The position numbers and the translations under genes were made by a program. 64,000 nucleotides of DNA from Microbacterium protaetiae (lineage in GTDB: Bacteria; Actinomycetota; Actinomycetes; Actinomycetales; Microbacteriaceae): contig NZ_CP035494.1 in NCBI RefSeq assembly GCF_004135285.1, positions 1,612,001-1,676,000 of the forward strand, in the 5' to 3' direction. Positions 18,401 through 25,581 of this stretch are shown here, one piece after another. The notes under the pieces were generated by a model, which ran no database searches, was not told the DNA's origin, and saw only the letters and a list, made by a program, of their open reading frames with translations. Each line of letters opens with the position of its first letter. Within the stretch, counting starts at the first letter, position 1.

Positions 18401-18673
18401 CAGCCGCTGGCGATCGTGGTGATCGGCGGCCTCGTCTCGTCGACGGTGCTGACGCTGCTCGTGCTGCCCACCCTGTACAACCTGGTCGAGGGCGCGCGCG
18501 AACGGCGGGCGGCTCGACGTGGGGAGAAGGTGGCGGATGCCGCCGGCCCGGCCGTCGTCGTGACCGGGCAGGGCGCGGCCGAGACGGTGGGCGCGGCCGA
18601 GACGGTGGGCGCGCTGCCCGCCGCGCCGGCGGTGCACCAGGTGGCCTCGCGGCGGCCGCGCCGCGAGCACTGA
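15446..18673 (+). CDS. RND efflux transporter (AcrB/HAE1-like)
   Basis: A 1075-residue inner-membrane transporter of the resistance-nodulation-division family. It has the two-fold layout of AcrB: an N-terminal helix, a large outer domain, a block of helices (about 340-500), a second outer domain and a second block (about 850-1000). The helix-4 proton relay is seen in GRVVDDSIVVIENIKRH. The start is GTG 15446, with GAAGGG upstream. Gram-positive members export lipids, drugs or pigments without a TolC partner; the substrate is unknown. The C-terminal tail has a GAAETV duplication and its last 622 bp are overlapped on the other strand by the DUF998 frame. Confidence 0.87.
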   Translation: MSKLAVLSLRNRALIALITIIAAVFGSIALVNLKQELIPSIEFPQLIVVSTYSGASPEVVSNDVSDPIEQAIQGVPGLEETSATSTTNSSIVQAQFTYGTNLATAEQKISLAINRIKTTLPDGVDPNVISASIDDFPVIQLAVTGYDDEQTVQSRLQNTVVPDLEDIDGVNAAQIVGGRGQRVTITPDTDKLAKAGFTTQAISDALKQNGLLFPGGDITEGDQTLTVQTGSKLDSVDQIEKLPLVPGSAAQLAAGATTIADVADVALERDPVTTISRVDGKDALTLAITKLPSANTVDVSTAVRDALPELQKQLDGAQFTVVFDQAPYIQQSIDSLAQEGLLGLLFAVIIILIFLLSVRSTLVTAISIPTSVLITFIGIQAFGYSLNILTLGALTIAIGRVVDDSIVVIENIKRHYVDGADKLQAITRAVREVATAVSASTLTTVAVFLPIAFVGDMTGELFRPFALTVTIAMVASLVVALTIVPVLAYWFLKPGKQLLDADGNAVDPEAPEAPPSRLQRGYLPILRWTLKHSGVTVLIALLVLGGTIALAPLMKTNFLGDSGQNTFTMTQDLGPAASLNTENAAAKKVEAAIKDVAGIDTVQTSIGSSGSALRDAFAGGGSGVTYSITTDTDADQEQVRADVEDAVAGLKDVGTVTISAAQGGFGSSDVEIDVTAPDGKTLQTATDAVVDAVQGKDGIGQVTTNLSASLPYISVSVDRDKAAELGLSEVAVGSLVSNTMRPQQLGAIEIDERSVTVYLAAADEPDSIAALKKMQVASATGPVRLDKVATIEKANGPTSISSQRGVRTATVTVTPATDDLTAASATIDEALKTADLPTAADASIGGVLSQQTTAFSQLGLAMLAAILIVYVVMVATFKSLRQPLLLLVSVPFAATGAILLQLITGVPLGVASLIGVLMLIGIVVTNAIVLVDLVNQYRTKGLSAHDAVMAGGSRRLRPILMTALATIFALTPMALGITGHGGFISQPLAIVVIGGLVSSTVLTLLVLPTLYNLVEGARERRAARRGEKVADAAGPAVVVTGQGAAETVGAAETVGALPAAPAVHQVASRRPRREH

Positions 18674-19494
18674 GCTGTCGCGCGCGGGGCTGTCTTGTGC
18701 AGGGGTGCCTCGTGCCGGGGTGACTCGTGCCGGGGTGCCTCGCGCAGGGGTGCCTCGCGCAGGGGTGCCTCGTGCTGGGGTGACTCGTGCCGGGGTGCCT
18801 CGTGCTCGCGGCGCTCGGCGCCGAGCATGCGGTGCAGGCGCGCGGCGAACACGCCGAGCCACGTGAAGATCAAGGTGAACGCCAGAAGCTCGAACGACGT
18901 GAGCGTCATGCCGTGGAACAGGTACACGATCGTCGAGATCACCAGCGTGCTGCCCAGCAGGTAGGTGAACACCATCAGACGCGTCGAATAGTGCCGGCGG
19001 CGGATGACGACGGTGATCAGAACGCCCAGGAACGAGAAGATGATGCCGTCGGCGGCGCGCTCGTGCAAGAACTGGTTGACATTGACCGGGAAGAACCCGA
19101 CACCGGCCAGATGAGCACCCGCGCAGGCGAGCAGCACACTCAGCTTGCCGGAACGGGGAACGCCGCGCAGGTCTTGCAGGGCGTGCATCTCGTGGCGCAC
19201 CTGCAGGGCGAAGCCGAGAAAGAGCATTCCCACCACTGTCATCGTCAGGTTGAAGGTGTGTCCGGAGAAGTCGCGGAAGGTGCCGAGCTCGCTGAACTGG
19301 GTGTGCAGCCACGTGGTGTCGTTGCTCGTCATCATCGACACCGCCGTTCCGGCCACGAGCAGCGCCGTCACCAGGGTCGCCCATTGCGGGCTCGTCAGGC
19401 GGCGCAGGCCGGGCAGTGTGATGCGCAGGCCGGGCAGTGTGACGCGTAGCGCCGACGTCGGTGCGGTCTGTGCCGTCGATACCCCGATCGACAT
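18052..19494 (-). CDS. DUF998 membrane protein with repeat tail overlapping the RND gene
   Basis: The first 220 residues are a DUF998 membrane protein with six predicted helices (QWATLVTALLVAGTAVSMM near the start; FELLAFTLIFTWLGVFAARL at the end). ATG 19494 is the likely start. A tandem 21-bp repeat gives VTLPGLRITLPGLR. After MLGAERREHEA the frame enters seven 15-bp repeats (HEAPRHESP type) and finds no stop until 18052, running 622 bp antisense through the RND gene. The long tail (about 200 residues, low in order) is unlikely to be functional; I suspect that repeat expansion removed the old stop. Function of DUF998 proteins unknown. Confidence 0.6.
   Translation of the reverse strand: MSIGVSTAQTAPTSALRVTLPGLRITLPGLRRLTSPQWATLVTALLVAGTAVSMMTSNDTTWLHTQFSELGTFRDFSGHTFNLTMTVVGMLFLGFALQVRHEMHALQDLRGVPRSGKLSVLLACAGAHLAGVGFFPVNVNQFLHERAADGIIFSFLGVLITVVIRRRHYSTRLMVFTYLLGSTLVISTIVYLFHGMTLTSFELLAFTLIFTWLGVFAARLHRMLGAERREHEAPRHESPQHEAPLREAPLREAPRHESPRHEAPLHKTAPRATAQCSRRGRREATWCTAGAAGSAPTVSAAPTVSAAPCPVTTTAGPAASATFSPRRAARRSRAPSTRLYRVGSTSSVSTVDETRPPITTIASGCEMNPPWPVMPSAMGVSAKIVASAVMRIGRSRREPPAMTASWADNPFVRYWLTRSTSTIAFVTTMPISISTPMRDATPSGTPVISCSRIAPVAANGTDTSSSRGWRSDLKVATITT
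18696..18800 (-). repeat. Seven 15-bp tandem repeats in the DUF998 gene tail
   Basis: Seven 15-bp units of the type CGTGCCGGGGTGCCT run from 18696 to 18800, variants being CGCGCAGGGGTGCCT and CGTGCTGGGGTGACT. Being a multiple of three, changes in copy number keep the frame and only alter the length of the HEAP-type tail. Confidence 0.8.
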
Positions 19495-20129
19495 CTTTCC
19501 CCCTCGAAGCGCCCCACTCGCCCGAGTCCCCAGACCTGATCCGTGTGTCGCGCCGGATGCAGTCCCTTCCAGCCCCCAGCGTGACGGCATCAGCCGTCGA
19601 GAAGAATGGTATTAGGGTGCGCTGGGTATCGCATCACCGAGGGCGCGGATTGACGCCGCGTTGCGCGTGCCGGTAGTGGTCGCCCCCTGGTCGGGCGGTT
19701 CGCGAGGGCACCGCGGGGCGCGTGCTCTTCGCACCCTTCGGGAGTTCCCCCATCGGCCATCGACCCTCGGCCCAGCCGAGGAGATATGCCCGGGCGAGGA
19801 CCGTCATCGCCCATTTCGCCCTCTCCTCGGCCTTTCTCCTCGGCCCGGCCGAGGGCGGGGCTCGCTGCGGGGCCGATACGGCGCTCGGCGGCGCCCTTGC
19901 CAAGGCGGCTGGACAACGGGGGAGACGTGACCGGGCTTCCTCCCAGGTGCTGTCGATATGGTTGAGCGGTCGGCTCAGGGCAAAATGTGGGTTTGTGTGC
20001 TCAGGGGGCCGATGATGGGCGCCGCTCGGCGTGCATGACCATCATCAGAATGGCCCCGGCCGACGGACGTCCGGGTTGCCCGGGCGTGCGCTCGGGCGCT
20101 GTTCTCGTGCAAGAGAACCCAGAAGGACC
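19495..20129 (+). other. Gene-free stretch with two matching hairpins, upstream of DEAD helicase
   Basis: This 635-bp stretch has no convincing gene. It contains two nearly identical 17-nt palindromes, CCTCGGCCCAGCCGAGG (19765-19781) and CCTCGGCCCGGCCGAGG (19838-19854), and further CTCCTCGG words between them. It may be the promoter and a structured 5' leader of the helicase gene, which would fit the self-regulation seen for cold-shock RNA helicases, but nothing in the sequence proves this. Confidence 0.4.
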
Positions 20130-22466
20130 ATGCCCAAGAACAAGAAGCCGGCCGGAGGCCGGCCCGCTCGCAATTTCGATCCCCGCTATGCGGCGAAGAC
20201 GAAGTACCGCCCCGGGGAGTCATCGGCCGGCAAGGCCGGCAGCCGCAGCCCGGGTCACCGCGGATATCGCGCTGCCGAGTCCGAGACCGCGGCGCCCAAG
20301 CGTCGCTGGACCGCGCAGGAGAAGGCCGGTCGCGACGAGTCGCGCGCCATTCGCGACGGTCGCAGCGTGCGCCGCGACGACCGCGGGTACCAGGCGGGCT
20401 CGGGTCAGCGTTCGTCGTCGTACCGCGACGACCGCGTGCCGCGCCAGGACGACCGTGGTTTCGGTGACGCGCGGCGTGACAGCCGTCCGGTGCGACGCGA
20501 TGATCGTGGTGCACGGGGGAATGACCGTGCGACTCAGCGTGATGACCGTGGCTTCCGTAACGACCGGGCTCCGCGTCGTGATGACCGTGCGCCTCAGCGT
20601 GATGACCGTGGCTTCCGTGGTGACCGCGCTCCGCGTCGTGACGACCGTGCGTCTCAGGGTGATGACCGCGGCTTCCGTGATGACCGTGGCTTCCGTAACG
20701 ACCGGGCTCCCCGTCGTGATGACCGTGCGCCTCAGGGTGATGACCGTGGCTTCCGTAGTGACCGGGCTCCGCGTCGTGACGACCGTGCGCCTCAGGGTGA
20801 TGACCGTGGCTTCCGTAGTGACCGCGCTCCGCGTCGTGATGACCGTGCGCCTCAGCGTGATGACCGTGGCTTCCGTAGTGACCGGGCTCCGCGTCGTGAC
20901 GACCGTGCGTCTCAGGGTGATGACCGTGGCTTCCGCAATGACCGTGCGCCGCGTCGTGATGACCGCGCTCCGCGCACTGATCGGCCCGCGTTCCGTGACG
21001 ACCGCGCGCCCCGCACCGACCGCCCTGCGTACCGCGACGACCGCGGCTCGCGCCGTACCGATGATCGCCCGGCGCGGTTCCGCGATGCCCCCGCGCACGC
21101 CGCCCGGCCTGATCGCCGCTCGTTCGACCGCAGCGACCGTGGCGACCGCCGCGATGACCGCCGCTCGTTCGACCGTCACGACGCCCCGCGCCGCGACCAC
21201 GCCGCCGCGGCCCGCCACGAAGAGCACATCGATGTCGTGCACGAGCGGCTGCAGGCGCAAGCCGTCGAGGCCGATGCCGGGGCGACGGCATCGTTCTCCG
21301 ACCTCGGCCTGGGCGAGAACATCGTGCGTGCGCTCGCCGGAATCGGGGCGGAGCATCCCTTCCCCATCCAGGCGGCGACGATAGCCCCGATTCTGGCGGG
21401 CAAGGATGTCTTGGCACGCGGGCGCACCGGTTCCGGCAAGACGATAGCGTTCGGTGCACCACTGGTCGAAGCGGTCCTGCGCGCCAAGGCGGGCATGAAG
21501 CGCGCGTTCGGGCGATCGCCTGCGGCGCTGATCCTCGCCCCGACGCGCGAGCTTGCGTTGCAGATCGACCGCACGGTGCAGCCGATCGCTCGCAGTGTCG
21601 GCCTTTTCACGACACAGATCTACGGCGGTGTGCCCCAGGCGCGCCAGGTCGGTGCGCTCAAGAAGGGCGTCGACATCATCATCGGCACGCCCGGTCGCAT
21701 CGAAGACCTGCAGGAGCAGGGCAAGCTCGACCTGTCGCAGGTGCATGTCGTGGTGCTCGACGAGGCTGACCACATGTCGGAGCTCGGCTTCCTCGAGCCG
21801 ATGCAGCGCATTCTGCGACTGGTCGCCGACGGCGCCCAGAAGCTGCTGTTCTCGGCGACCCTCGACCGTGAGGTCGCGGCACTCGTGGACGAGTTCCTCG
21901 TCGATCCGGCCGTGTACGAAGTGGCCGGTGAGGACCAGGACTCGGGAACCATCGACCACCAGGTGCTCGTGATCGACCACCGCGACAAGGCCGAGATCCT
22001 CAACTCCCTCGTCGACCGCGCCGGCAAGACGCTCGTGTTCTCGCGCACCCGCGCCTACACCGAGATGCTCGCCGAGCAGTTCGAAGAGGTCGGCATTCGC
22101 GCGGTCGCGCTGCACGGTGACCTGAATCAGGCCAAGCGCAGCCGCAACCTGCAGCGGTTGACCGACGGCAAGGTGAACGTGCTGGTGGCAACGGATGTCG
22201 CGGCCCGCGGCATCCACGTCGACGACATCGACCTCGTGGTGCAGGCCGACGCCCCCGGTGAGTACAAGACGTATCTGCACCGCTCGGGCCGTACCGGTCG
22301 CGCCGGACGCCCCGGCACGGTCGTCACGCTCGTGCCCCGGCAACGCCAGCGCCGGATGGCCGAAATGCTCGAGCACGCCGAGATCGAGGCACCGTTCACC
22401 CCGGTGCGTCCGGGCGACGATCTGCTCGAAGAACTCAGCGGGCGTCAGGTCGATCCCACGGCCTGA
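20130..22466 (+). CDS. DEAD-box RNA helicase with long RDD-repeat N-terminus
   Basis: A 778-residue ATP-dependent RNA helicase. Residues 1-390 are disordered, very rich in R and D, with a 20-residue repeat (RDDRAPQGDDRGFRSDRAPR) about eight times between residues 110 and 290. The core follows: motif I GRTGSGKT (about 431), APTRELALQI, TPGRIEDL, motif II LDEADHM (about 544), SAT, and motif VI HRSGRTGRAGR (about 717). The start is ATG 20130 (MPKNKKPAGG) with AGAAGGA upstream. Core similarity is to RhlE/SrmB-type helicases that act on ribosome assembly or mRNA turnover. RDD/RGG-like tails bind RNA and may drive condensates (inference). Confidence 0.9.
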   Translation: MPKNKKPAGGRPARNFDPRYAAKTKYRPGESSAGKAGSRSPGHRGYRAAESETAAPKRRWTAQEKAGRDESRAIRDGRSVRRDDRGYQAGSGQRSSSYRDDRVPRQDDRGFGDARRDSRPVRRDDRGARGNDRATQRDDRGFRNDRAPRRDDRAPQRDDRGFRGDRAPRRDDRASQGDDRGFRDDRGFRNDRAPRRDDRAPQGDDRGFRSDRAPRRDDRAPQGDDRGFRSDRAPRRDDRAPQRDDRGFRSDRAPRRDDRASQGDDRGFRNDRAPRRDDRAPRTDRPAFRDDRAPRTDRPAYRDDRGSRRTDDRPARFRDAPAHAARPDRRSFDRSDRGDRRDDRRSFDRHDAPRRDHAAAARHEEHIDVVHERLQAQAVEADAGATASFSDLGLGENIVRALAGIGAEHPFPIQAATIAPILAGKDVLARGRTGSGKTIAFGAPLVEAVLRAKAGMKRAFGRSPAALILAPTRELALQIDRTVQPIARSVGLFTTQIYGGVPQARQVGALKKGVDIIIGTPGRIEDLQEQGKLDLSQVHVVVLDEADHMSELGFLEPMQRILRLVADGAQKLLFSATLDREVAALVDEFLVDPAVYEVAGEDQDSGTIDHQVLVIDHRDKAEILNSLVDRAGKTLVFSRTRAYTEMLAEQFEEVGIRAVALHGDLNQAKRSRNLQRLTDGKVNVLVATDVAARGIHVDDIDLVVQADAPGEYKTYLHRSGRTGRAGRPGTVVTLVPRQRQRRMAEMLEHAEIEAPFTPVRPGDDLLEELSGRQVDPTA
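20537..20985 (+). repeat. 60-bp tandem repeats in helicase N-terminus
   Basis: About seven and a half units of 60 bp built from GTGATGACCGTGGCTTCCGT and the like. Neighbouring copies differ at only a few bases, which points to recent expansion; one unit carries an extra 18-bp insertion. All changes keep the frame. Confidence 0.85.
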
Positions 22467-22494
22467 CCGCGGGCGGGATGCCGCAGGCGCCGAT

Positions 22495-22525
22495 CGAGCG
22501 GAACCCCTGGTGGGTATTCCGCTCG
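22495..22525 (+). terminator. Hairpin after DEAD helicase gene
   Basis: CGAGCGGAA (22495-22503) pairs with TTCCGCTCG (22517-22525) around a 13-nt loop, 28 nt after the helicase stop. It probably separates that gene from the chitinase gene. Confidence 0.5.
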
Positions 22526-22641
22526 ACGGCGTACTCTGCCAGGATGGTGCGAACGTGTTTGTAAGGGTGGCTTCCTAACACCGCCACGAGCACGGCCCAG
22601 GACCCGACCCGGGCGCACCCCCGACCGAAGGAGCTTGTGAA

Positions 22642-24444
22642 GTGAGCCCCCGCGCTTCCCTGCTGGCGATGACTGCGGTCTGCGCCGTGGTCGTCGGCCT
22701 GGCCGCGGCATCCCCCGCCACCGCCTCGGTGACTGCCGCCGCGAGCGACGACGGCGCGTCGACACCCACGCCCACCACCACCGTCAACGGGTACCGCAAC
22801 GTCGGCTATTACGGCGCCTGGCAGGCGAGCGGCGACGCCAAGGCGACGCTGAAGACGCTGTTCGTCGACACCGCGACCGCGCAGAACATCACGCATCTGA
22901 ACTACTCGTTCGGCAACATCGCCGGCTCACAGCAGGCCCTGGATGCCGCGCGCGCCGACGGCGCGAAGGGGCTCGACGACGTCGACCCGTACACGTGCTT
23001 CATCTCGGATGCCGCGGCTCCGGCTGCCGGCGAGACCGATGCCGCCGGCGATGCCGACGACGACTTCGTGCGTGCATACACCGCCGACGATTCGGTACTG
23101 GGCGTCGCCGACACCAAGACGCAGAAGCTCGCCGGAAACTTCAATCAGCTGCGGGAGTTGAAGCGCCTGTACCCCGACCTGAAGGTGAGCATCTCGCTGG
23201 GCGGGTGGTCGTGGTCGAAGTCGTTCTCGAAGGCCGTCGCCACCGAGGAGGTCCGCGCCAAGCTCGCCTCGAGCTGCATCGACCTGTACATCAAGGGTAA
23301 TCTGCCCACCATTGACGGCCGGGGCGGCAATGGCGCCGCTTCCGGCATCTTCGACGGCATCGACATCGACTGGGAGTGGCCGGGCGCACCCGACTGGGCG
23401 CAGGAGGTCGGCAACTCCATCGACCCTGCCAATGATGCGGCCCACATGCTGGCGTTCGTGAAAGAGTTGCGCGCTCAGCTCGATACGCTCGCGACGACGA
23501 CCCACCGTGACTACGAGCTCTCGGCGTTCCTTCCCGCCAGCCCCACCGTCATCACCGCCGGTGGATGGAGCGCTCCCGAGCTGTTCCAGTACCTCGACTA
23601 CGGCAATCTGCAGGGCTACGACCTGTGGGGCACCTGGTCGCAGACCACCGGTCATCAGGCGAACATCGTGGGCGATCCGGCCGAGAACTGGGGGCTGGGA
23701 CTGGACACCATCGTCGCGTCGTACAAAGACGCCGGCGTCGATCCTGCGCAGTTGAACCTGGGCGTGCCCGCATATGGGCAGGGGTGGAAAGATGCCCAAG
23801 CCCAGCCGTGGACGGCGGCGACCGGCATCGGCCAGCAGTCGTGGGATCAGCTGAAGGCTCGCAAACTCGAGATCCATCACGACTACGCGGCCGATGGGCA
23901 TTACACAGCGACCTGGGGATATGACCCGGTGGCGCGGGAGTTCTGGTCGTTCGACGATCCGTTCTCGGTCGCCGAGAAGACCCGCTGGGCGATTCGGCAG
24001 GGTGTGGGCGGCGTCGACGTCTGGGAGCTCAGCCAGGACCTCGACGGCGATCTGTCTGCGGCATCCGCCGCCGTCATGCGCAAGGCCGACGACGGACCGG
24101 TGGCCGGAACCGCGCTCGTTTCATGCGGACACACTCCGGATGCCGCGGCGAAAGCGTGGAACGCGCAGACCACCTACGATCGCGGTGACCGCGTGTACTA
24201 CGGCCGTCACGTGTACGAAGCGCTCTGGTACACGAAGGGTCAGCACCCGGGCTACTCGAACGTCGGGGCGTGGAGCACGCTGACCGCGTGCGGCGTTGAT
24301 CCGGCGACGGTGCAGGAGTGGCACGCCGACACCGTCTACGACACCGGCGACAAGGTGCTCTACAAGGGCACGACCTATGTTGCGCAATGGTGGACGCGCG
24401 ATCAGAAGCCCGATGTGCTGTGGGGGCCCTGGCGGGCCGAGTAA
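22642..24444 (+). CDS. Secreted GH18 chitinase with two chitin-binding modules
   Basis: A 600-residue secreted enzyme that cleaves chitin. A signal peptide covers about residues 1-29 (ends in ASPATAS). The GH18 barrel (about 47-490) has the catalytic motif DGIDIDWEW at 238-246, where the last Glu is the acid, and SISLGGWSWSK as the preceding strand. Two CBM5/12-type modules follow, at WNAQTTYDRGDRVYYG (about 506) and WHADTVYDTGDKVLYKG (about 560), each with the aromatic chitin-binding residues. The start is GTG 22642 with AAGGAG upstream. It stands as a single gene between the helicase and a convergent tetR. Confidence 0.92.
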   Translation: MSPRASLLAMTAVCAVVVGLAAASPATASVTAAASDDGASTPTPTTTVNGYRNVGYYGAWQASGDAKATLKTLFVDTATAQNITHLNYSFGNIAGSQQALDAARADGAKGLDDVDPYTCFISDAAAPAAGETDAAGDADDDFVRAYTADDSVLGVADTKTQKLAGNFNQLRELKRLYPDLKVSISLGGWSWSKSFSKAVATEEVRAKLASSCIDLYIKGNLPTIDGRGGNGAASGIFDGIDIDWEWPGAPDWAQEVGNSIDPANDAAHMLAFVKELRAQLDTLATTTHRDYELSAFLPASPTVITAGGWSAPELFQYLDYGNLQGYDLWGTWSQTTGHQANIVGDPAENWGLGLDTIVASYKDAGVDPAQLNLGVPAYGQGWKDAQAQPWTAATGIGQQSWDQLKARKLEIHHDYAADGHYTATWGYDPVAREFWSFDDPFSVAEKTRWAIRQGVGGVDVWELSQDLDGDLSAASAAVMRKADDGPVAGTALVSCGHTPDAAAKAWNAQTTYDRGDRVYYGRHVYEALWYTKGQHPGYSNVGAWSTLTACGVDPATVQEWHADTVYDTGDKVLYKGTTYVAQWWTRDQKPDVLWGPWRAE

Positions 24445-24463
24445 GTGCGGTGATCGAGCCCGA

Positions 24464-25042
24464 TCACACCATCGCGAGCCGGTCCACGAGCAGCCTCACC
24501 CTCTGCGCGGCGTCTCCCGGCAGCAGCCGGCCGGCTCGGGTCAAGGTCGCCAGTCCGTGCAGAGATGCCCAGAACACCTCGGTGAACTGCCCTGGGTCGA
24601 CGCCGTCACCGGCGACCTCGCCCAGGGTGTCCCGCAGTGCGGCGAAGGCGTCCTTGAGAGGTTCTGGGGTCTCTTCCTGTGCGTATGCGAGGCCGCCGTC
24701 GAGCTGGAACAAGGCGTCGTAGACAGCCGGATTACCCGCAGCGAAGTCCAGGTAGGCGTGAGCGAGCGCGGCGACTCGGGCTCGTGGGTTGTGGGCGGCT
24801 GCGGTCGCGGTCCGCACGGCCGCCGCCATCTCGGCAGCGCCCTCGAGAGCGACGGCACCGACGATCTCACGCTTGCCGCGAAAGTGGCTGTACAGGACGG
24901 GCTGGCTGTATTCGATGCGCTCGGCGAGCCGGCGCGTGGTCACTGCGTCCCACCCCTGCTGTTCGGCGAGCTTGCGAGCGGTCGCCACGATGAGTTGTTC
25001 CCGCTTTGCACGTTCTCGCTCTTTGCGCTCCTGCACGGACAT
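24464..25042 (-). CDS. TetR family repressor of the DUF1772-like gene
   Basis: A 192-residue repressor. The N-terminal HTH (REQLIVATARKLAEQQGWDA, then TTRRLAERIEYSQPVLYSHF) is typical TetR; the C-terminal ligand domain holds HAYLDFAAGNPAVYDALFQL. It is divergent from a DUF1772-like membrane gene, and palindromic sites lie in the 86-bp gap, so it probably represses both. The inducer is unknown. Confidence 0.87.
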   Translation of the reverse strand: MSVQERKERERAKREQLIVATARKLAEQQGWDAVTTRRLAERIEYSQPVLYSHFRGKREIVGAVALEGAAEMAAAVRTATAAAHNPRARVAALAHAYLDFAAGNPAVYDALFQLDGGLAYAQEETPEPLKDAFAALRDTLGEVAGDGVDPGQFTEVFWASLHGLATLTRAGRLLPGDAAQRVRLLVDRLAMV

Positions 25043-25050
25043 GACCAGAT

Positions 25051-25115
25051 TCTAGCACCGCTAGACAAACAAGCGCCAGAAGAGCTAGCGTTGCAGGAAG
25101 AACTAGCAACACTAG
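25051..25115. promoter_or_regulatory. TetR operators between tetR and the DUF1772-like gene
   Basis: TCTAGC-ACC-GCTAGA (25051-25065) is a perfect palindrome next to the tetR start. CTAGCAACACTAG (25103-25115) is a second, similar site just before the ribosome site AGGAG of the divergent gene. Both fit TCTAGCNNNGCTAGA with few changes. Confidence 0.65.
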
Positions 25116-25128
25116 ATTAGGAGCCATT

Positions 25129-25575
25129 ATGGTCAGTGCCCTCGAAGTCTTCTCCACCGTGATCGTCGGCGTGTTGGTGGGGGTGGAGTTCTCTGTCGCC
25201 TTCATCATGAATCGCATCCTCAACGCGCTCCCCGAAGACAGCAGACAACTCGGTCATGCCCACGGCGGGCGAATGCTCGGCGCCCTGATGCCGTTCTGGT
25301 ACATCGGCTCACTCGTGCTGGTCGTGGTCTGGGCCCTCGTCAGCTGGCACGATCAGGGCGTCGGCCTGGTGATCACCGCGGGCGTGCTGCTGCTGCTCAG
25401 CGTGGTCATGTCGGTTCTGCTGCTCGTGCCGATCAACAACCTGAACAAGACGTGGACCCCCGAGAACCGGCCTGCCGACTGGAAGCAGCAGCTGCAGCGC
25501 TGGGAACGCCTCCACTACGTGCGCGTCGCGGTCTTGGTCGCCGCGTTCGCCCTGCTCGTCGCCTCGCTCGTCTGA
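25129..25575 (+). CDS. DUF1772-like small membrane protein
   Basis: A 148-residue protein with four predicted helices (VIVGVLVGVEFSVAFIM; LMPFWYIGSLVLVVVWALVS; VLLLLSVVMSVLLLVPI; YVRVAVLVAAFALLVASLV) and the loop NNLNKTWTPENRPADWKQ, which matches the DUF1772 family. Some relatives have been linked to anthrone oxygenase-type reactions, but here function is unknown. GGAG precedes ATG 25129. It is controlled by the divergent TetR, which suggests a role in detoxification (inference). Confidence 0.75.
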   Translation: MVSALEVFSTVIVGVLVGVEFSVAFIMNRILNALPEDSRQLGHAHGGRMLGALMPFWYIGSLVLVVVWALVSWHDQGVGLVITAGVLLLLSVVMSVLLLVPINNLNKTWTPENRPADWKQQLQRWERLHYVRVAVLVAAFALLVASLV

Positions 25576-25581
25576 GCCCGT

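Noticed and set aside
16514..19384. 956-codon open frame antisense to the RND gene
   Set aside because: It has no recognisable domain; it crosses from the DUF998 region through the RND gene in a shadow frame.
20537..20985. Regular 60-bp repeats considered as a CRISPR array
   Set aside because: There are no variable spacers; the repeats are in frame and code for protein.
20220..22376. 718-codon open frame antisense to the DEAD helicase
   Set aside because: Repetitive Thr/Val/Ile sequence produced only by the 60-bp repeat read in reverse.
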